Shown: positions 17,041 to 25,810 of the stretch, in pieces
How the letters are laid out: each line of letters starts with the position of its first letter
Numbering within the stretch: the first letter of the stretch is position 1
Assembly: GCA_029960065.1 (NCBI GenBank)
Contig: JASCOF010000002.1
Coordinates: 248,001-312,000, forward strand
From: Flavobacteriaceae bacterium PS02336
Lineage (GTDB): Bacteria; Bacteroidota; Bacteroidia; Flavobacteriales; Flavobacteriaceae
Reading direction: 5' to 3'
Length of the DNA: 64,000 bases
Program-made: the position numbers and the translations under genes
Notes under the pieces: generated by a model
Told to the model about the DNA's origin: nothing
The model's database searches: none
What the model saw: the letters and a program-made list of their open reading frames with translations, nothing else

Positions 17041-18099
17041 TTACACTTTTACTAAGCTTTTATAATGTACATCTGAAAGCTGTCTTAAAATTTCGGCACT
17101 TTTTTCAGGTGTAATATCACGCTGCGATTCGCCTAACATTTCGTATCCTACCATGAATTTTTTTACGGTTGCCGATCTTAACAATGGCGGATAAAAATGC
17201 ATGTGAAAGTGCCATTCCGGATGAAGCAAACCATCTGTCGGCGCTTGGTGAATTCCTGATGAATATGGAAAAGAAGTATTAAATAAATTATCATACTTCG
17301 TTGTTAATTGCTTCAAAATTTTAGCGAAAGCGGTACTTTCTTCAGCCGTAAAATCGGTAATTTTACTGATGGCTTTTTTGCTTACAATCATGGTTTCGTA
17401 AGGCCATATTGCCCAAAAAGGAACTAAAGCTACAAAATGATCATTTTCGATTACGATACGGCTTTCTGCTTTTAATTCGGCTTGAACATAATCTTCTAAA
17501 AGAGTCTTTTTGTTTTTATCGTAATACGACTTTAAGCTGTTGTGTGTTTTTTCAACCTGAGTAGGAAGAGAAGACTGAGCCCAGATCTGACCATGCGGAT
17601 GCGGGTTGCTGCAACCCATTACACTTCCTTTATTTTCAAAAATCTGAACGTGATTGATGTATTTGATGTTTCCTAAATCGGTATATTCTCTCTGCCAGGT
17701 TCTAATAATATTTTCGATTGCTTCAACATCCATTTCAGGCAAAGTCAAATCGTGTCTTGGCGAAAAGCACACCACGCGGGAAATTCCCTGTTCTGGTTTT
17801 GCTTTAAAGAAAGTGTGTTTGATATCTTCCTCAAAAATAATTTCGTCCTGTTTCATGGCAGCAAAATCATTTTCAAAAACAAAACTGCTTTCGTAGGCAG
17901 GATTATTTACTCCGTTGGCGCGAACATTTCCTGGACACAAATAACAAGTTGGGTCGTATTTTGGAAGTTCTTCTGTCGAAATCGTTTCGTTTTGTCCCTG
18001 CCAGGGGCGTTTTGCACGATGAGGAGAAACCAATACCCATTCGTTTATTAATGGGTTGAAGCGTCTGTGCGGATCTTCGTTAATGTCAAAATTTTTCAT
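17041..18099 (-). CDS. galT: Galactose-1-phosphate uridylyltransferase
   Basis: A 352-residue HIT-superfamily enzyme. The zinc-site cysteines are Cys52 and Cys55 (CYLCPG), and the active-site motif is NPHPHGQIW with His167 and the nucleophile His169. It transfers UMP from UDP-glucose to galactose 1-phosphate. The gene starts 17 bp after galK and is the last gene of the galM-galK-galT set. Length and motifs are complete, so it should be active. Confidence 0.96.
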   Translation of the reverse strand: MKNFDINEDPHRRFNPLINEWVLVSPHRAKRPWQGQNETISTEELPKYDPTCYLCPGNVRANGVNNPAYESSFVFENDFAAMKQDEIIFEEDIKHTFFKAKPEQGISRVVCFSPRHDLTLPEMDVEAIENIIRTWQREYTDLGNIKYINHVQIFENKGSVMGCSNPHPHGQIWAQSSLPTQVEKTHNSLKSYYDKNKKTLLEDYVQAELKAESRIVIENDHFVALVPFWAIWPYETMIVSKKAISKITDFTAEESTAFAKILKQLTTKYDNLFNTSFPYSSGIHQAPTDGLLHPEWHFHMHFYPPLLRSATVKKFMVGYEMLGESQRDITPEKSAEILRQLSDVHYKSLVKV

Positions 18100-18116
18100 T
18101 GTAGTGTGTTGTGGTA

Positions 18117-19277
18117 TTAAAGTAGTGTTGTTCCGTTTGAGATTTTTACATCATAGAATTTTAATTCAATTCCAAATGTATCTAAATAAAGTTTCGAAAA
18201 CTTACTTTTAACCTCATTTTCATGTCCTTTTTTAACTAAATTGATAGTGCAGCCTCCAAAACCGCCTCCCATAAGTCGAGAACCAATAATGGCATCATCT
18301 TCTTTTGCAGTATCTACAAGAAAATCTAATTCTTCGCAGCTTACTTCATATTCCTGCGATAAGCCATAATGCGTTTCAAAAAGCAATTCTCCTAAAAGTT
18401 CAATATTTCCTTTGTCCAAAGCTTCGCAGGCTTTAATAACACGGTTGATTTCTTTTACTACAAAATGAACTCTGCTGAAAACTTTTTCGGTCATTTTATC
18501 TTTAAGACTTAAAACCTGTTCTTCAGTAGCATCTCTAAAGCTTTTTACTTCTGGGAAATGACTTTTTATGATTGCTAAACCTTCTTCACATTCAATTCTT
18601 CTCGTATTATATTCTGATGTAAAAAGCGAATGTTTAACATTAGAATCCAATAAAATCAAAGAGTAATCTTTAAAGTCGGCATTGTGATATTCAAAATCTA
18701 AAGTGTTGCAGTCTAATTTGATTACTTTATTTTCCAAGCCGTGAACGCTTGAGAACTGATCCATAATGCCGCAGTTAATACCAACCCAGTGTTCTGCTTT
18801 TTGTCCTAATAATGAAATGTCAACTTTCTCAATTTTTAAATCAAAAAGAGATTTGATTCCGAAAATCATACCGCATTCTAAAGCTGCAGAAGACGACAAT
18901 CCAGAACCAACTGGAATATTGCTGCTGAAAACGCAGTTAAAACCATCAAATGAAAATCCGTTATCTTGGAGTTGTTTGATAACGCCTCGAATATAATTTG
19001 TCCAAACTACATCACTCAATTTAACTTCCTGCGTTAAGTCGATTTCAAATTCTTCATTTAAATCGATCGCAATTACTTTAGAGGTTTTGGTATTGTTTTT
19101 TTCAAAAGCAAAGCAAATTACTTTATCAATTGCAGCTGGTAAAACATAACCGTCATTGTAGTCAACATGCTCTCCAATAATGTTAATTCTTCCTGGTGAA
19201 AGAACCGTTTTATGTGGAGAAGAACCAAAAGATTTCTCAAAAAAAGCAACGGTGTTTTGTATTAAAATATCATTCAT
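18117..19277 (-). CDS. galK: Galactokinase
   Basis: A 386-residue GHMP kinase. The galactokinase signature PGRINIIGEHVDYNDGYVLP is at about residues 28-47, the ATP-binding motif PVGSGLSSSAALE at about 120, and the third motif MGGGFGGCTI near residue 336. It phosphorylates galactose at C1. It sits in the middle of the Leloir operon, 36 bp after galM and 17 bp before galT. Confidence 0.96.
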   Translation of the reverse strand: MNDILIQNTVAFFEKSFGSSPHKTVLSPGRINIIGEHVDYNDGYVLPAAIDKVICFAFEKNNTKTSKVIAIDLNEEFEIDLTQEVKLSDVVWTNYIRGVIKQLQDNGFSFDGFNCVFSSNIPVGSGLSSSAALECGMIFGIKSLFDLKIEKVDISLLGQKAEHWVGINCGIMDQFSSVHGLENKVIKLDCNTLDFEYHNADFKDYSLILLDSNVKHSLFTSEYNTRRIECEEGLAIIKSHFPEVKSFRDATEEQVLSLKDKMTEKVFSRVHFVVKEINRVIKACEALDKGNIELLGELLFETHYGLSQEYEVSCEELDFLVDTAKEDDAIIGSRLMGGGFGGCTINLVKKGHENEVKSKFSKLYLDTFGIELKFYDVKISNGTTLL

Positions 19278-19313
19278 TATTATAGTTCTTGTAATTGTGG
19301 TTGAGGTAATTAG

Positions 19314-20366
19314 TTAGTTTAAATTTTCAAATTTGTAAAGTGTTATTTGAGAATATTCTTCGCCTTTTTTCAAAACAGCATTTGGAAAATGAGATTGATT
19401 TGGTGCATCTGGGAAATTCTGCGTTTCAAAACAAATTCCGCTCTGTGCATTATAATCTACATTTTCTTTTCCTTTTAATTTTCCGAAGCAATTTCCGCCT
19501 ACATATATATGTACACTTGGCTGATCGGTATAAACATTCATTCTCAGTTTATTTTTTAAGCTGATTAACTGCGCTACAATTTCAGTTTTAGAATTCACTA
19601 CGAAAGAATTGTCAATAGGAAACGGACAGTTTTTAGGAGTTCTAAAATCAAAATCATGATTCGCCAAATCAGTATAATTTCCAGTTGGAATATTATCTGG
19701 ATTTGTTTCCAGCATTTTATCCGATTGAATAAACATCTGCTGTTCTAGCACATTTCCATCATGTCCGTCAAGATTAAAATAACTGTGATGTGTTAAATTA
19801 ATTACCGTATCTTCTGTTGATGTTGCTTTATATTCTAATTTTAATTCGTTTTCTTCCGTTAAAGTGTAAGTCAAATAAACCGTCATTTCACCTGGGAAAC
19901 CTTCGTCTAAATGTTCGCTGAAAAGACTAAAAGTAACCGATGGATTTTGTCCAGAAATTACGCTTGCTACATTCCAAATTTTTCTTCCAAATCCCATATC
20001 ACCACCGTGAAGAGTATTGCCATTATTGTTTTCATCCAGCTTATATTCAATGTCACTTAGACTAAAAGACCCTTTATGAATACGTCCGGCATAACGTCCA
20101 ACCGTAGTCCCAAAATAAGGAGCGCTTGGTAAATTATAAGATTCTAAATACGCTTCTAAATTATCAAACCCTAATACAACATCTGTTACTTTTCCATTAA
20201 TTGGAATCTGGATTGAAGTTACTGTTGCACCATAATTAATGATTTGAACTTTCATTCCGTTTTGGTTCACTAATTCAAAAGAATAAATTTCTTCTTTATC
20301 CGGCATTATACCAAACAATTTGCAATTATGAGCGTCCTTTAAATGAGATATGTGTTTTATTTCCAT
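19314..20366 (-). CDS. galM: Aldose 1-epimerase (cytoplasmic galactose mutarotase)
   Basis: The preferred start is the ATG at 20364-20366 (MEIKHISHLKD), giving 350 residues. A longer frame from 20405 adds 13 residues that overlap the divergent promoter region and look non-native. Family motifs are GRYAGRI, LHGGDMGFGRKIW, the catalytic-His segment THHSYFNLDGHD and the C-terminal catalytic Glu in GICFETQNFPDAPNQ. There is no signal peptide, unlike the second mutarotase at 40570. It is the first gene of galM-galK-galT and is divergent from the GntR-type regulator. Confidence 0.92.
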   Translation of the reverse strand: MEIKHISHLKDAHNCKLFGIMPDKEEIYSFELVNQNGMKVQIINYGATVTSIQIPINGKVTDVVLGFDNLEAYLESYNLPSAPYFGTTVGRYAGRIHKGSFSLSDIEYKLDENNNGNTLHGGDMGFGRKIWNVASVISGQNPSVTFSLFSEHLDEGFPGEMTVYLTYTLTEENELKLEYKATSTEDTVINLTHHSYFNLDGHDGNVLEQQMFIQSDKMLETNPDNIPTGNYTDLANHDFDFRTPKNCPFPIDNSFVVNSKTEIVAQLISLKNKLRMNVYTDQPSVHIYVGGNCFGKLKGKENVDYNAQSGICFETQNFPDAPNQSHFPNAVLKKGEEYSQITLYKFENLN

Positions 20367-20409
20367 ATAATTTTTACCAATAATGAAATCCAAAAATAGA
20401 AACATTCTT

Positions 20410-20436
20410 TATATTTGCATACCAGTACCTACCAGT
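20410..20436 (+). promoter_or_regulatory. -7 box with direct-repeat operator at the GntR-type gene
   Basis: TATATTTG (20410-20417) matches the -7 consensus. It is followed by two TACCAGT copies (20420 and 20430) exactly 10 bp apart, on one face of the helix. The repeats cover the expected transcription start and lie between the divergent galM and regulator genes. Autoregulation or galactose operon control is plausible. Confidence 0.5.
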
Positions 20437-20456
20437 TTTTAACCATAATAGTCAAA

Positions 20457-21467
20457 ATGACTTTATTTATGAACATCATTTCTATTCAAAATAATATTGG
20501 CTTGCCAAAATATAAGCAGATAATTCTCTCAATAGAAAAAGCTATTGAAGAGGGAAATTTGGTTAAGGGCGATCGTCTTCCATCGGTAAATAAAGTTTGT
20601 CTGGCGTTTTCTCTGTCTCGCGATACAGTGCTTCTGGCATACGACGAATTGAAGAAAAGAGGAATTATTTTTGCCATTCCAGGAAAGGGATATTATGTTA
20701 AAAGCGTTGAAATCACTATAACTCAGAAGATTTTCCTGCTTTTTGATGAGTTGAATATTTTTAAAGAAGACATTTATAATTCCTTTCTAAAAAATATTGG
20801 AAAAAATGTTCAGGTCGATATTTTCTTTCATCATTTTAATGTGCAAGTTTTTAAAAAACTCATAAATGACAGCAATGGAAATTACACCAAATATATTTTA
20901 ATGCCGACGAACTTAAACGATATCGTCGATTCTATAAAAACCCTACCAGTGAATGATGTAATTATTTTGGATCAGACGAATTTGGACTTAAAAATGTTTC
21001 CGGCAATTTATCAAAATCACCAAAAAGACATTTATGAAGGTTTGATGAAAGGGAAATCACGATTGTCAAAATATAAGAAACTTATTTTGATTTTTCCTGG
21101 ATTTAGGGAACCGCCCGGAATGAAAATTGGTTTTGAATCTTTTTGCCAAGAATATGGTTTTAATTACGAAATTATTTCCGATTTCAGCAATCAGTCTATT
21201 GCTTTAGGAGATTTGTATATTATTCCTCACGACCGCGATCTTCTTTTGGTAATTGAGAATGCCATGGCAGGAAAATTAAAACTTGGAGAAGATTTCGGAA
21301 TTATATCTTACAACGAAACACCCTTAAAGAAGATTGCCGCAAACGGAATTACCACTATTTCGACCAATTTTGAAATGATGGGAAAAATTTTAGCCGATAT
21401 GGTTTTAAAAGGAATAAAAGAGCAGATTGAAAATAAATCTGCTCTGATAGTAAGGAACTCTTTATAG
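20457..21467 (+). CDS. GntR/LacI-type sugar-responsive repressor
   Basis: From the ATG at 20457 the protein has 336 residues; the ATG at 20469 is nearly as good, and an upstream TTG would lie on the promoter box. Residues about 8-75 form a GntR winged helix (PKYKQIILSIEKAIEEGNL, GDRLPSVNKVCLAFSLSRDTV, PGKGYYV). The rest resembles a LacI-type periplasmic-binding fold, ending in SYNETPLKKIAANGITTISTN and MVLKGI. Such GntR-LacI hybrids sense free sugars, as AraR of Bacillus does. Position opposite galM suggests galactose; arabinose is also possible because the arabinan locus starts next door. The gene is convergent with the Nudix-type gene, with 5 bp between stops. Confidence 0.82.
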   Translation: MTLFMNIISIQNNIGLPKYKQIILSIEKAIEEGNLVKGDRLPSVNKVCLAFSLSRDTVLLAYDELKKRGIIFAIPGKGYYVKSVEITITQKIFLLFDELNIFKEDIYNSFLKNIGKNVQVDIFFHHFNVQVFKKLINDSNGNYTKYILMPTNLNDIVDSIKTLPVNDVIILDQTNLDLKMFPAIYQNHQKDIYEGLMKGKSRLSKYKKLILIFPGFREPPGMKIGFESFCQEYGFNYEIISDFSNQSIALGDLYIIPHDRDLLLVIENAMAGKLKLGEDFGIISYNETPLKKIAANGITTISTNFEMMGKILADMVLKGIKEQIENKSALIVRNSL

Positions 21468-21472
21468 CTTAA

Positions 21473-22162
21473 TTATAAATTGAGTGCAAAGTTATTCTGC
21501 AGTTTTTCTTCGTATTTCTCCTTATTAAAGGTGTATAAATAAGAACCTTTTCGAGAAGACTGCATGTCTTTTTCTTCCAGTTTATTTAAAATTTCAAGAG
21601 AATTAATTTTACTGATGAAATTTCGTTTGTCCAATTCTTTGCTTAAAATTGCTTCATATAATTCTAAAAGCTGACGCATGGTAAATTTTTCAGGAAGCAG
21701 TTCAAAACCAATTGGTTTTACAGAAGTTTTATAACGAAGTCTTTTAATGGCGTTTTGAACCATCTCATTGTGGTCAAAAATCAAGTTTGGCGCATCGTTA
21801 ATTGGAAACCATTCTGCATGATAATTTTGAATCAATTCGGCATTATGATTTTCAATATTGATTAGAGCAAAATAAGAAACCGAAATTGTTCTTTCTACAG
21901 GGTCACGATCGATTTCGCTGTAAGCATATAACTGCTCCATATAAATATCGTTTAGACCTGTATACGTATTTAAGATTCTGGTGGCAGCGGTGTCTAAAAC
22001 TTCGTCGCGTTTTAAGAAACCTCCAATCAAGGACCACTTTCCTTTCTCGGGCTCAAAATCTCTTTGGATCAAAAGGATTTTCAAACCTTCATTATCAAAT
22101 CCAAAAATGATGCAGTCAACCGCCAGTAAAACTTTATCGGCAGAACTATAGCTATTTAACAT
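21473..22162 (-). CDS. araR: Nudix-domain transcriptional regulator, AraR (NrtR-like) family
   Basis: A 229-residue protein with an N-terminal Nudix fold (about 8-140) and a C-terminal winged-helix region (about 145-229, with LPEKFTMRQLLELYEAIL and RKGSYLYTFNKEKYEEK). The Nudix box should read GX5EX7REUXEE. Here, after GGFLKRDEVLDTAATR, the catalytic glutamates are replaced (ILNTYTG), so hydrolase activity is unlikely and the domain should act as a sugar sensor. In Bacteroides a Nudix-derived AraR is known to repress L-arabinose genes and respond to arabinose. The arabinan genes start immediately upstream on the other strand. Automatic annotation as a NUDIX hydrolase would be misleading. Confidence 0.85.
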   Translation of the reverse strand: MLNSYSSADKVLLAVDCIIFGFDNEGLKILLIQRDFEPEKGKWSLIGGFLKRDEVLDTAATRILNTYTGLNDIYMEQLYAYSEIDRDPVERTISVSYFALINIENHNAELIQNYHAEWFPINDAPNLIFDHNEMVQNAIKRLRYKTSVKPIGFELLPEKFTMRQLLELYEAILSKELDKRNFISKINSLEILNKLEEKDMQSSRKGSYLYTFNKEKYEEKLQNNFALNL

Positions 22163-22723
22163 ATGTAATTAATTTGGATGGTAAAGATATAAACTTCCTA
22201 AAACGTTTCATAATTTATTAATGTAGATTTCACACTTACATAAATAACTCTTTAAAAGTAGTCTTAAAAAAGTAACATTTTACACAAAAATAACATTCAA
22301 ATCGCTTTTTTAAGATTTTTTTAAGAAAAAAGCAGGACAGTCAAGGATAGTTTTTTGTAAAAATATGTTCTGTTTATTAAAAATAAGTACTAATTTACTT
22401 ATAAAAATAACGATTTTTTTAATTCAATATTCTAAAAAACAGAATATTTGCAATTTTTTTTCCACACCGCATTTTTTGATTAAAAAAGCGCTTTTTTACT
22501 TAAAGTGTATTTTTTACACAATTAAAACACAAAAAACACTTCTTTTTTTGAAAAAACCACCAATTTTTAAATGTCAATTCAACACTTAATTTGTGATATG
22601 TGTTTTTTTTCAGCTGTTTTTTTGTGATATTAATTTGTTTTCGTGGTTTTTTTTTAGTTAAATTTACAAATGTAAGATTAACACTTATTAACTAAACCAC
22701 TAACCAACCTTAAACAAACCACT
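22163..22723. other. Long AT-rich control region of the arabinan locus
   Basis: This 561-bp space between divergent araR and the susC gene is very AT-rich with many T-runs. Apart from the palindrome at 22503-22521, I see only scattered short words such as ACAC and GTGT, and no credible gene. The long untranslated leader expected for susC would lie here. Confidence 0.6.
22503..22521. promoter_or_regulatory. Candidate AraR operator upstream of the susC gene
   Basis: AAGTGT-N7-ACACAA, with perfect inner arms GTGTA and TACAC around TTTTT (22505-22519). Spacing is identical to the site at 36340-36358 before araB. It lies about 200 bp before the SusC-like gene and 341 bp before araR. Confidence 0.55.
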
Positions 22724-25700
22724 ATGATAACAAAGCAACAATTAGTTTTGTATTGCAATTTTCTATTGCCAAAAACACATTGGATTGCAGCAGTATTAAT
22801 GCTGTTATTTTCTGTTAATCAATTGTCGGCTCAGGACAAAACGATTAATGGAGTTGTTACATCTGCGCAGGATAATCTGCCTCTTCCGGGTGTAAACATT
22901 TTGATCAAAGGAACCAAAACAGTTGCTTCAACTGGATTTGACGGAGAATACTCAATTAAAGCATCGTCAGGAGATGTTTTAGTTTTTTCATTTATAGGAT
23001 TTCAAAGCAAAGAGGTAGTCGTAGGCGGTCAATCTAAACTAGATGTTGCTTTGGGAGAAGATACCAATAAACTTAATGAAGTAGTAGTTATCGGTTATGG
23101 TTCGCAGAAAAAAGCCGATTTAACCGGATCGGTAAGTGTCGTAAACTTAGAATCGGCAAAAAAGACTGTTACTTATGATGCTGCCAAAATGCTTCAAGGG
23201 CAGGTTCCTGGAGTTACTGTGCAGTCATCAGGAGAACCGGGAGGTTTTGTAAATGTGAAGATTAGAGGTATAACTTCTTTTACAAACAATAATCCTCTTT
23301 TTGTAATTGACGGAATTATGGTTGACGCACCTTATGATTTTGCTCCTGGAGAAATAGAATCGATGCAGGTTTTAAAAGACGCTTCATCTGCTGCAATTTA
23401 TGGGGTTCGAGGTGCAAATGGAGTTGTAATTATTACCACTAAAAAAGGAAAAGCAGGAAAAATGGACGTTAAGTTCAAGTCTATTGTTGGTCTTCAGAAT
23501 GTGGCTAAAAAATGGGATGTTACTGACCGTGTAGGATATCAAAAAATTACAAGCGAAGCAGAACGTAACAGAGACATTAGAGCTGGAGTTCCAGTGAGTA
23601 TTGCTCCGGGAAATGATCCTGCAAGTTCATCTTATATTTCAAATGTCGATACAGACTGGCAGAAAGAATCTTTCCAGACAGGCGTTGTACAAAATCAGGC
23701 ACTTACGTTTAATGGAGGAGCAGAAAGCATTGCGTACAGTTTTAATGTTGACTATTTTAAAAACACGAGTTATATCAAAACGCCTCAGGACTATGAGAGG
23801 CTTTCAACCAATTTGAATTTGAATGGTAAGAAAGGAAAATTTAAGTATGGTGCTAAAATAGCTTACACACAATCTGATAAAGAAATTTTTAATGAATACA
23901 ATGCAGGACAAACCGTTGTCAGTGATATTTTGGGAGCAGTTCCAACTATGCCAGTTTATGATCCAAATAGACTTGGAGGATATGGAGGTACAGATAATTT
24001 GACTCAGAGAGCTATTTCAATGAACCCTATTGGATACAATAATCTGATTGATAACAACGGAAAAAGAAATCGTTTCTTAGGAGATGTCTGGGGAGAAATT
24101 GAAATTGTAAAAGGTCTTAAATACAAATTGGATGTAAGTTACGATAGAACAGACTGGGAAAACAGAAAATTTATTCCGCCTAGTGATTTAGGATGGTATT
24201 ATATTACTACAAATGACGAAGCTTCTTTAGATGTAGAAACAGGTAATGAGCTGAGAACTTTCATGAATAATTTATTGACTTATGAAATTACTCTTGGAAA
24301 ACATAAAATTGATGCTCTTGCAGGATGGATTCAAGAACGAAGAGATTTCCATAGATATAATTCTAGAGGTGTAGGTTTTACGCCGGGAGAAATTCCAATG
24401 CTTCAATATGCTGATTCTAGAGATGCAAGTGAATATAAATTTACAATTACAGGAATCTCATACATCAGCAGATTAAATTATTCTTATGACGACCGTTATT
24501 TACTTCAGGCTAACTTTAGACAAGATAAAACTTCTCTTTTCAGCCAGATTAATAATTCGGCTAATTTTTACTCTTTTTCTGGAGGATGGAAAATCAGCAA
24601 TGAAAAGTTTTTACACTTACCAGAATGGGTAAGCAATATTAAACTTCGCGGAGGTTATGGTACAATTGGAAATAATACAATTCCGCAGTATTTCTTTGCA
24701 ACAACAGTAAATAGTTTTGCAGGATATGATTTTAATAACGAACTGGCTCCGGGAACAACAGTTGTGAGCGCATTAGATCCAAATGTTCACTGGGAAAAAT
24801 CTACAAACTCCAATGTCGGAATCGAATTGGGTTTCTTAAATAATGATTTACAATTCACCGCAGAATATTTCATTAAAAAATCAGACGATTTATTATTAGG
24901 AGTGCCGCTTCCTTTTTCAACAGGTGCTTTTCCAGCAAGCGTTACTACAAATGCAGGATCTATGAAAAACACTGGAGTGGAGTTTACAGCAGCTTACAGT
25001 AATCATCATCATAAATTCAAATATGATATTTCAGCCAACTTTGGAACACTGAAAAATGAAGTTACCAAAATTGGTGTAAACGGAAATCCGATTTATGGGG
25101 CAGTTTCTAAAACAGAAGTAGGAAGATCTGTGGGTGAAATGTTTGCTTGGGAAGCGATTGGTATTTTTCAAAACGCAGCCGAAGTTGCTTCTTCTCCAAC
25201 CCAAACGGGTGCAGCTCCTGGAGATATTAAATTCAGAGATGTAAACGGAGACGGCATAATTACAGATGCAGATAGAACTTTTCAAGGAGTAACAATTCCA
25301 AAATATGGTTTCGGATTTAATTTCAGCGCTTCTTATTCCAACTTTGATTTTTCAATGTTCTGGCAGGGAGCCGGCGGTAACAAAGTATTTAATGCAATGT
25401 ACCGTAATTTAATGATCGGTCAATATACAAACCATCATACAGACGAATTGAATTATTGGACACCAACCAATACCAATACAAATGTTCCTGCACCAGTAAT
25501 TGGAGATCCAAACGGAAACGGCAGAGACTCAAATAGATTTATCGAAAGCGGCGACTATGTGAAACTGCAAACTATGGAAATTGGTTATAACATTCCGCTG
25601 AAAGATAAATTTATTCAAAAAGCAAAGGTTTACCTAAATGGTCAAAATCTGTTGATTATTTCTAAGTACAAAGGATATGATCCAGATTTTAACAGCGACG

Positions 25701-25780
25701 GATTAATCTCGAGAGGATATGATGCGGGATCTTTTCCAAATCCGAGAACAATTTCTTTAGGAGTAGAAGTAAGCTTCTAA
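22724..25780 (+). CDS. SusC-like TonB-dependent receptor for arabinan oligosaccharides
   Basis: A 1018-residue outer-membrane transporter. An N-terminal signal peptide (cleavage likely after NQLSA) is followed by a carboxypeptidase regulatory-like domain (INGVVTSAQDNLPLPGVNILIKG, about 40-110). Then come the TonB-box/plug region beginning VVVIGYGSQKKADLTGSV and a long barrel ending in the aromatic-terminal segment LGVEVSF. Together with the SusD partner it imports oligosaccharides across the outer membrane. It is the first gene of the arabinan locus, 30 bp upstream of susD. Substrate is inferred from the downstream arabinosidases. Confidence 0.95.
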   Translation: MITKQQLVLYCNFLLPKTHWIAAVLMLLFSVNQLSAQDKTINGVVTSAQDNLPLPGVNILIKGTKTVASTGFDGEYSIKASSGDVLVFSFIGFQSKEVVVGGQSKLDVALGEDTNKLNEVVVIGYGSQKKADLTGSVSVVNLESAKKTVTYDAAKMLQGQVPGVTVQSSGEPGGFVNVKIRGITSFTNNNPLFVIDGIMVDAPYDFAPGEIESMQVLKDASSAAIYGVRGANGVVIITTKKGKAGKMDVKFKSIVGLQNVAKKWDVTDRVGYQKITSEAERNRDIRAGVPVSIAPGNDPASSSYISNVDTDWQKESFQTGVVQNQALTFNGGAESIAYSFNVDYFKNTSYIKTPQDYERLSTNLNLNGKKGKFKYGAKIAYTQSDKEIFNEYNAGQTVVSDILGAVPTMPVYDPNRLGGYGGTDNLTQRAISMNPIGYNNLIDNNGKRNRFLGDVWGEIEIVKGLKYKLDVSYDRTDWENRKFIPPSDLGWYYITTNDEASLDVETGNELRTFMNNLLTYEITLGKHKIDALAGWIQERRDFHRYNSRGVGFTPGEIPMLQYADSRDASEYKFTITGISYISRLNYSYDDRYLLQANFRQDKTSLFSQINNSANFYSFSGGWKISNEKFLHLPEWVSNIKLRGGYGTIGNNTIPQYFFATTVNSFAGYDFNNELAPGTTVVSALDPNVHWEKSTNSNVGIELGFLNNDLQFTAEYFIKKSDDLLLGVPLPFSTGAFPASVTTNAGSMKNTGVEFTAAYSNHHHKFKYDISANFGTLKNEVTKIGVNGNPIYGAVSKTEVGRSVGEMFAWEAIGIFQNAAEVASSPTQTGAAPGDIKFRDVNGDGIITDADRTFQGVTIPKYGFGFNFSASYSNFDFSMFWQGAGGNKVFNAMYRNLMIGQYTNHHTDELNYWTPTNTNTNVPAPVIGDPNGNGRDSNRFIESGDYVKLQTMEIGYNIPLKDKFIQKAKVYLNGQNLLIISKYKGYDPDFNSDGLISRGYDAGSFPNPRTISLGVEVSF

Positions 25781-25810
25781 TAAGGTTTAACCAATTTAAA
25801 AAGTATTAAA

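Noticed and set aside
21419..21445. Hairpin AGAGCAGATT/AATCTGCTCT inside the end of the GntR-type gene
   Set aside because: No T-run on either strand and within coding sequence; not called as a terminator.
22365..22589. 74-codon open frame upstream of the SusC-like gene
   Set aside because: Composition follows the T-rich control region (runs of Phe, Lys, Ile), with no motif and no conserved start context; it overlaps the candidate operator.
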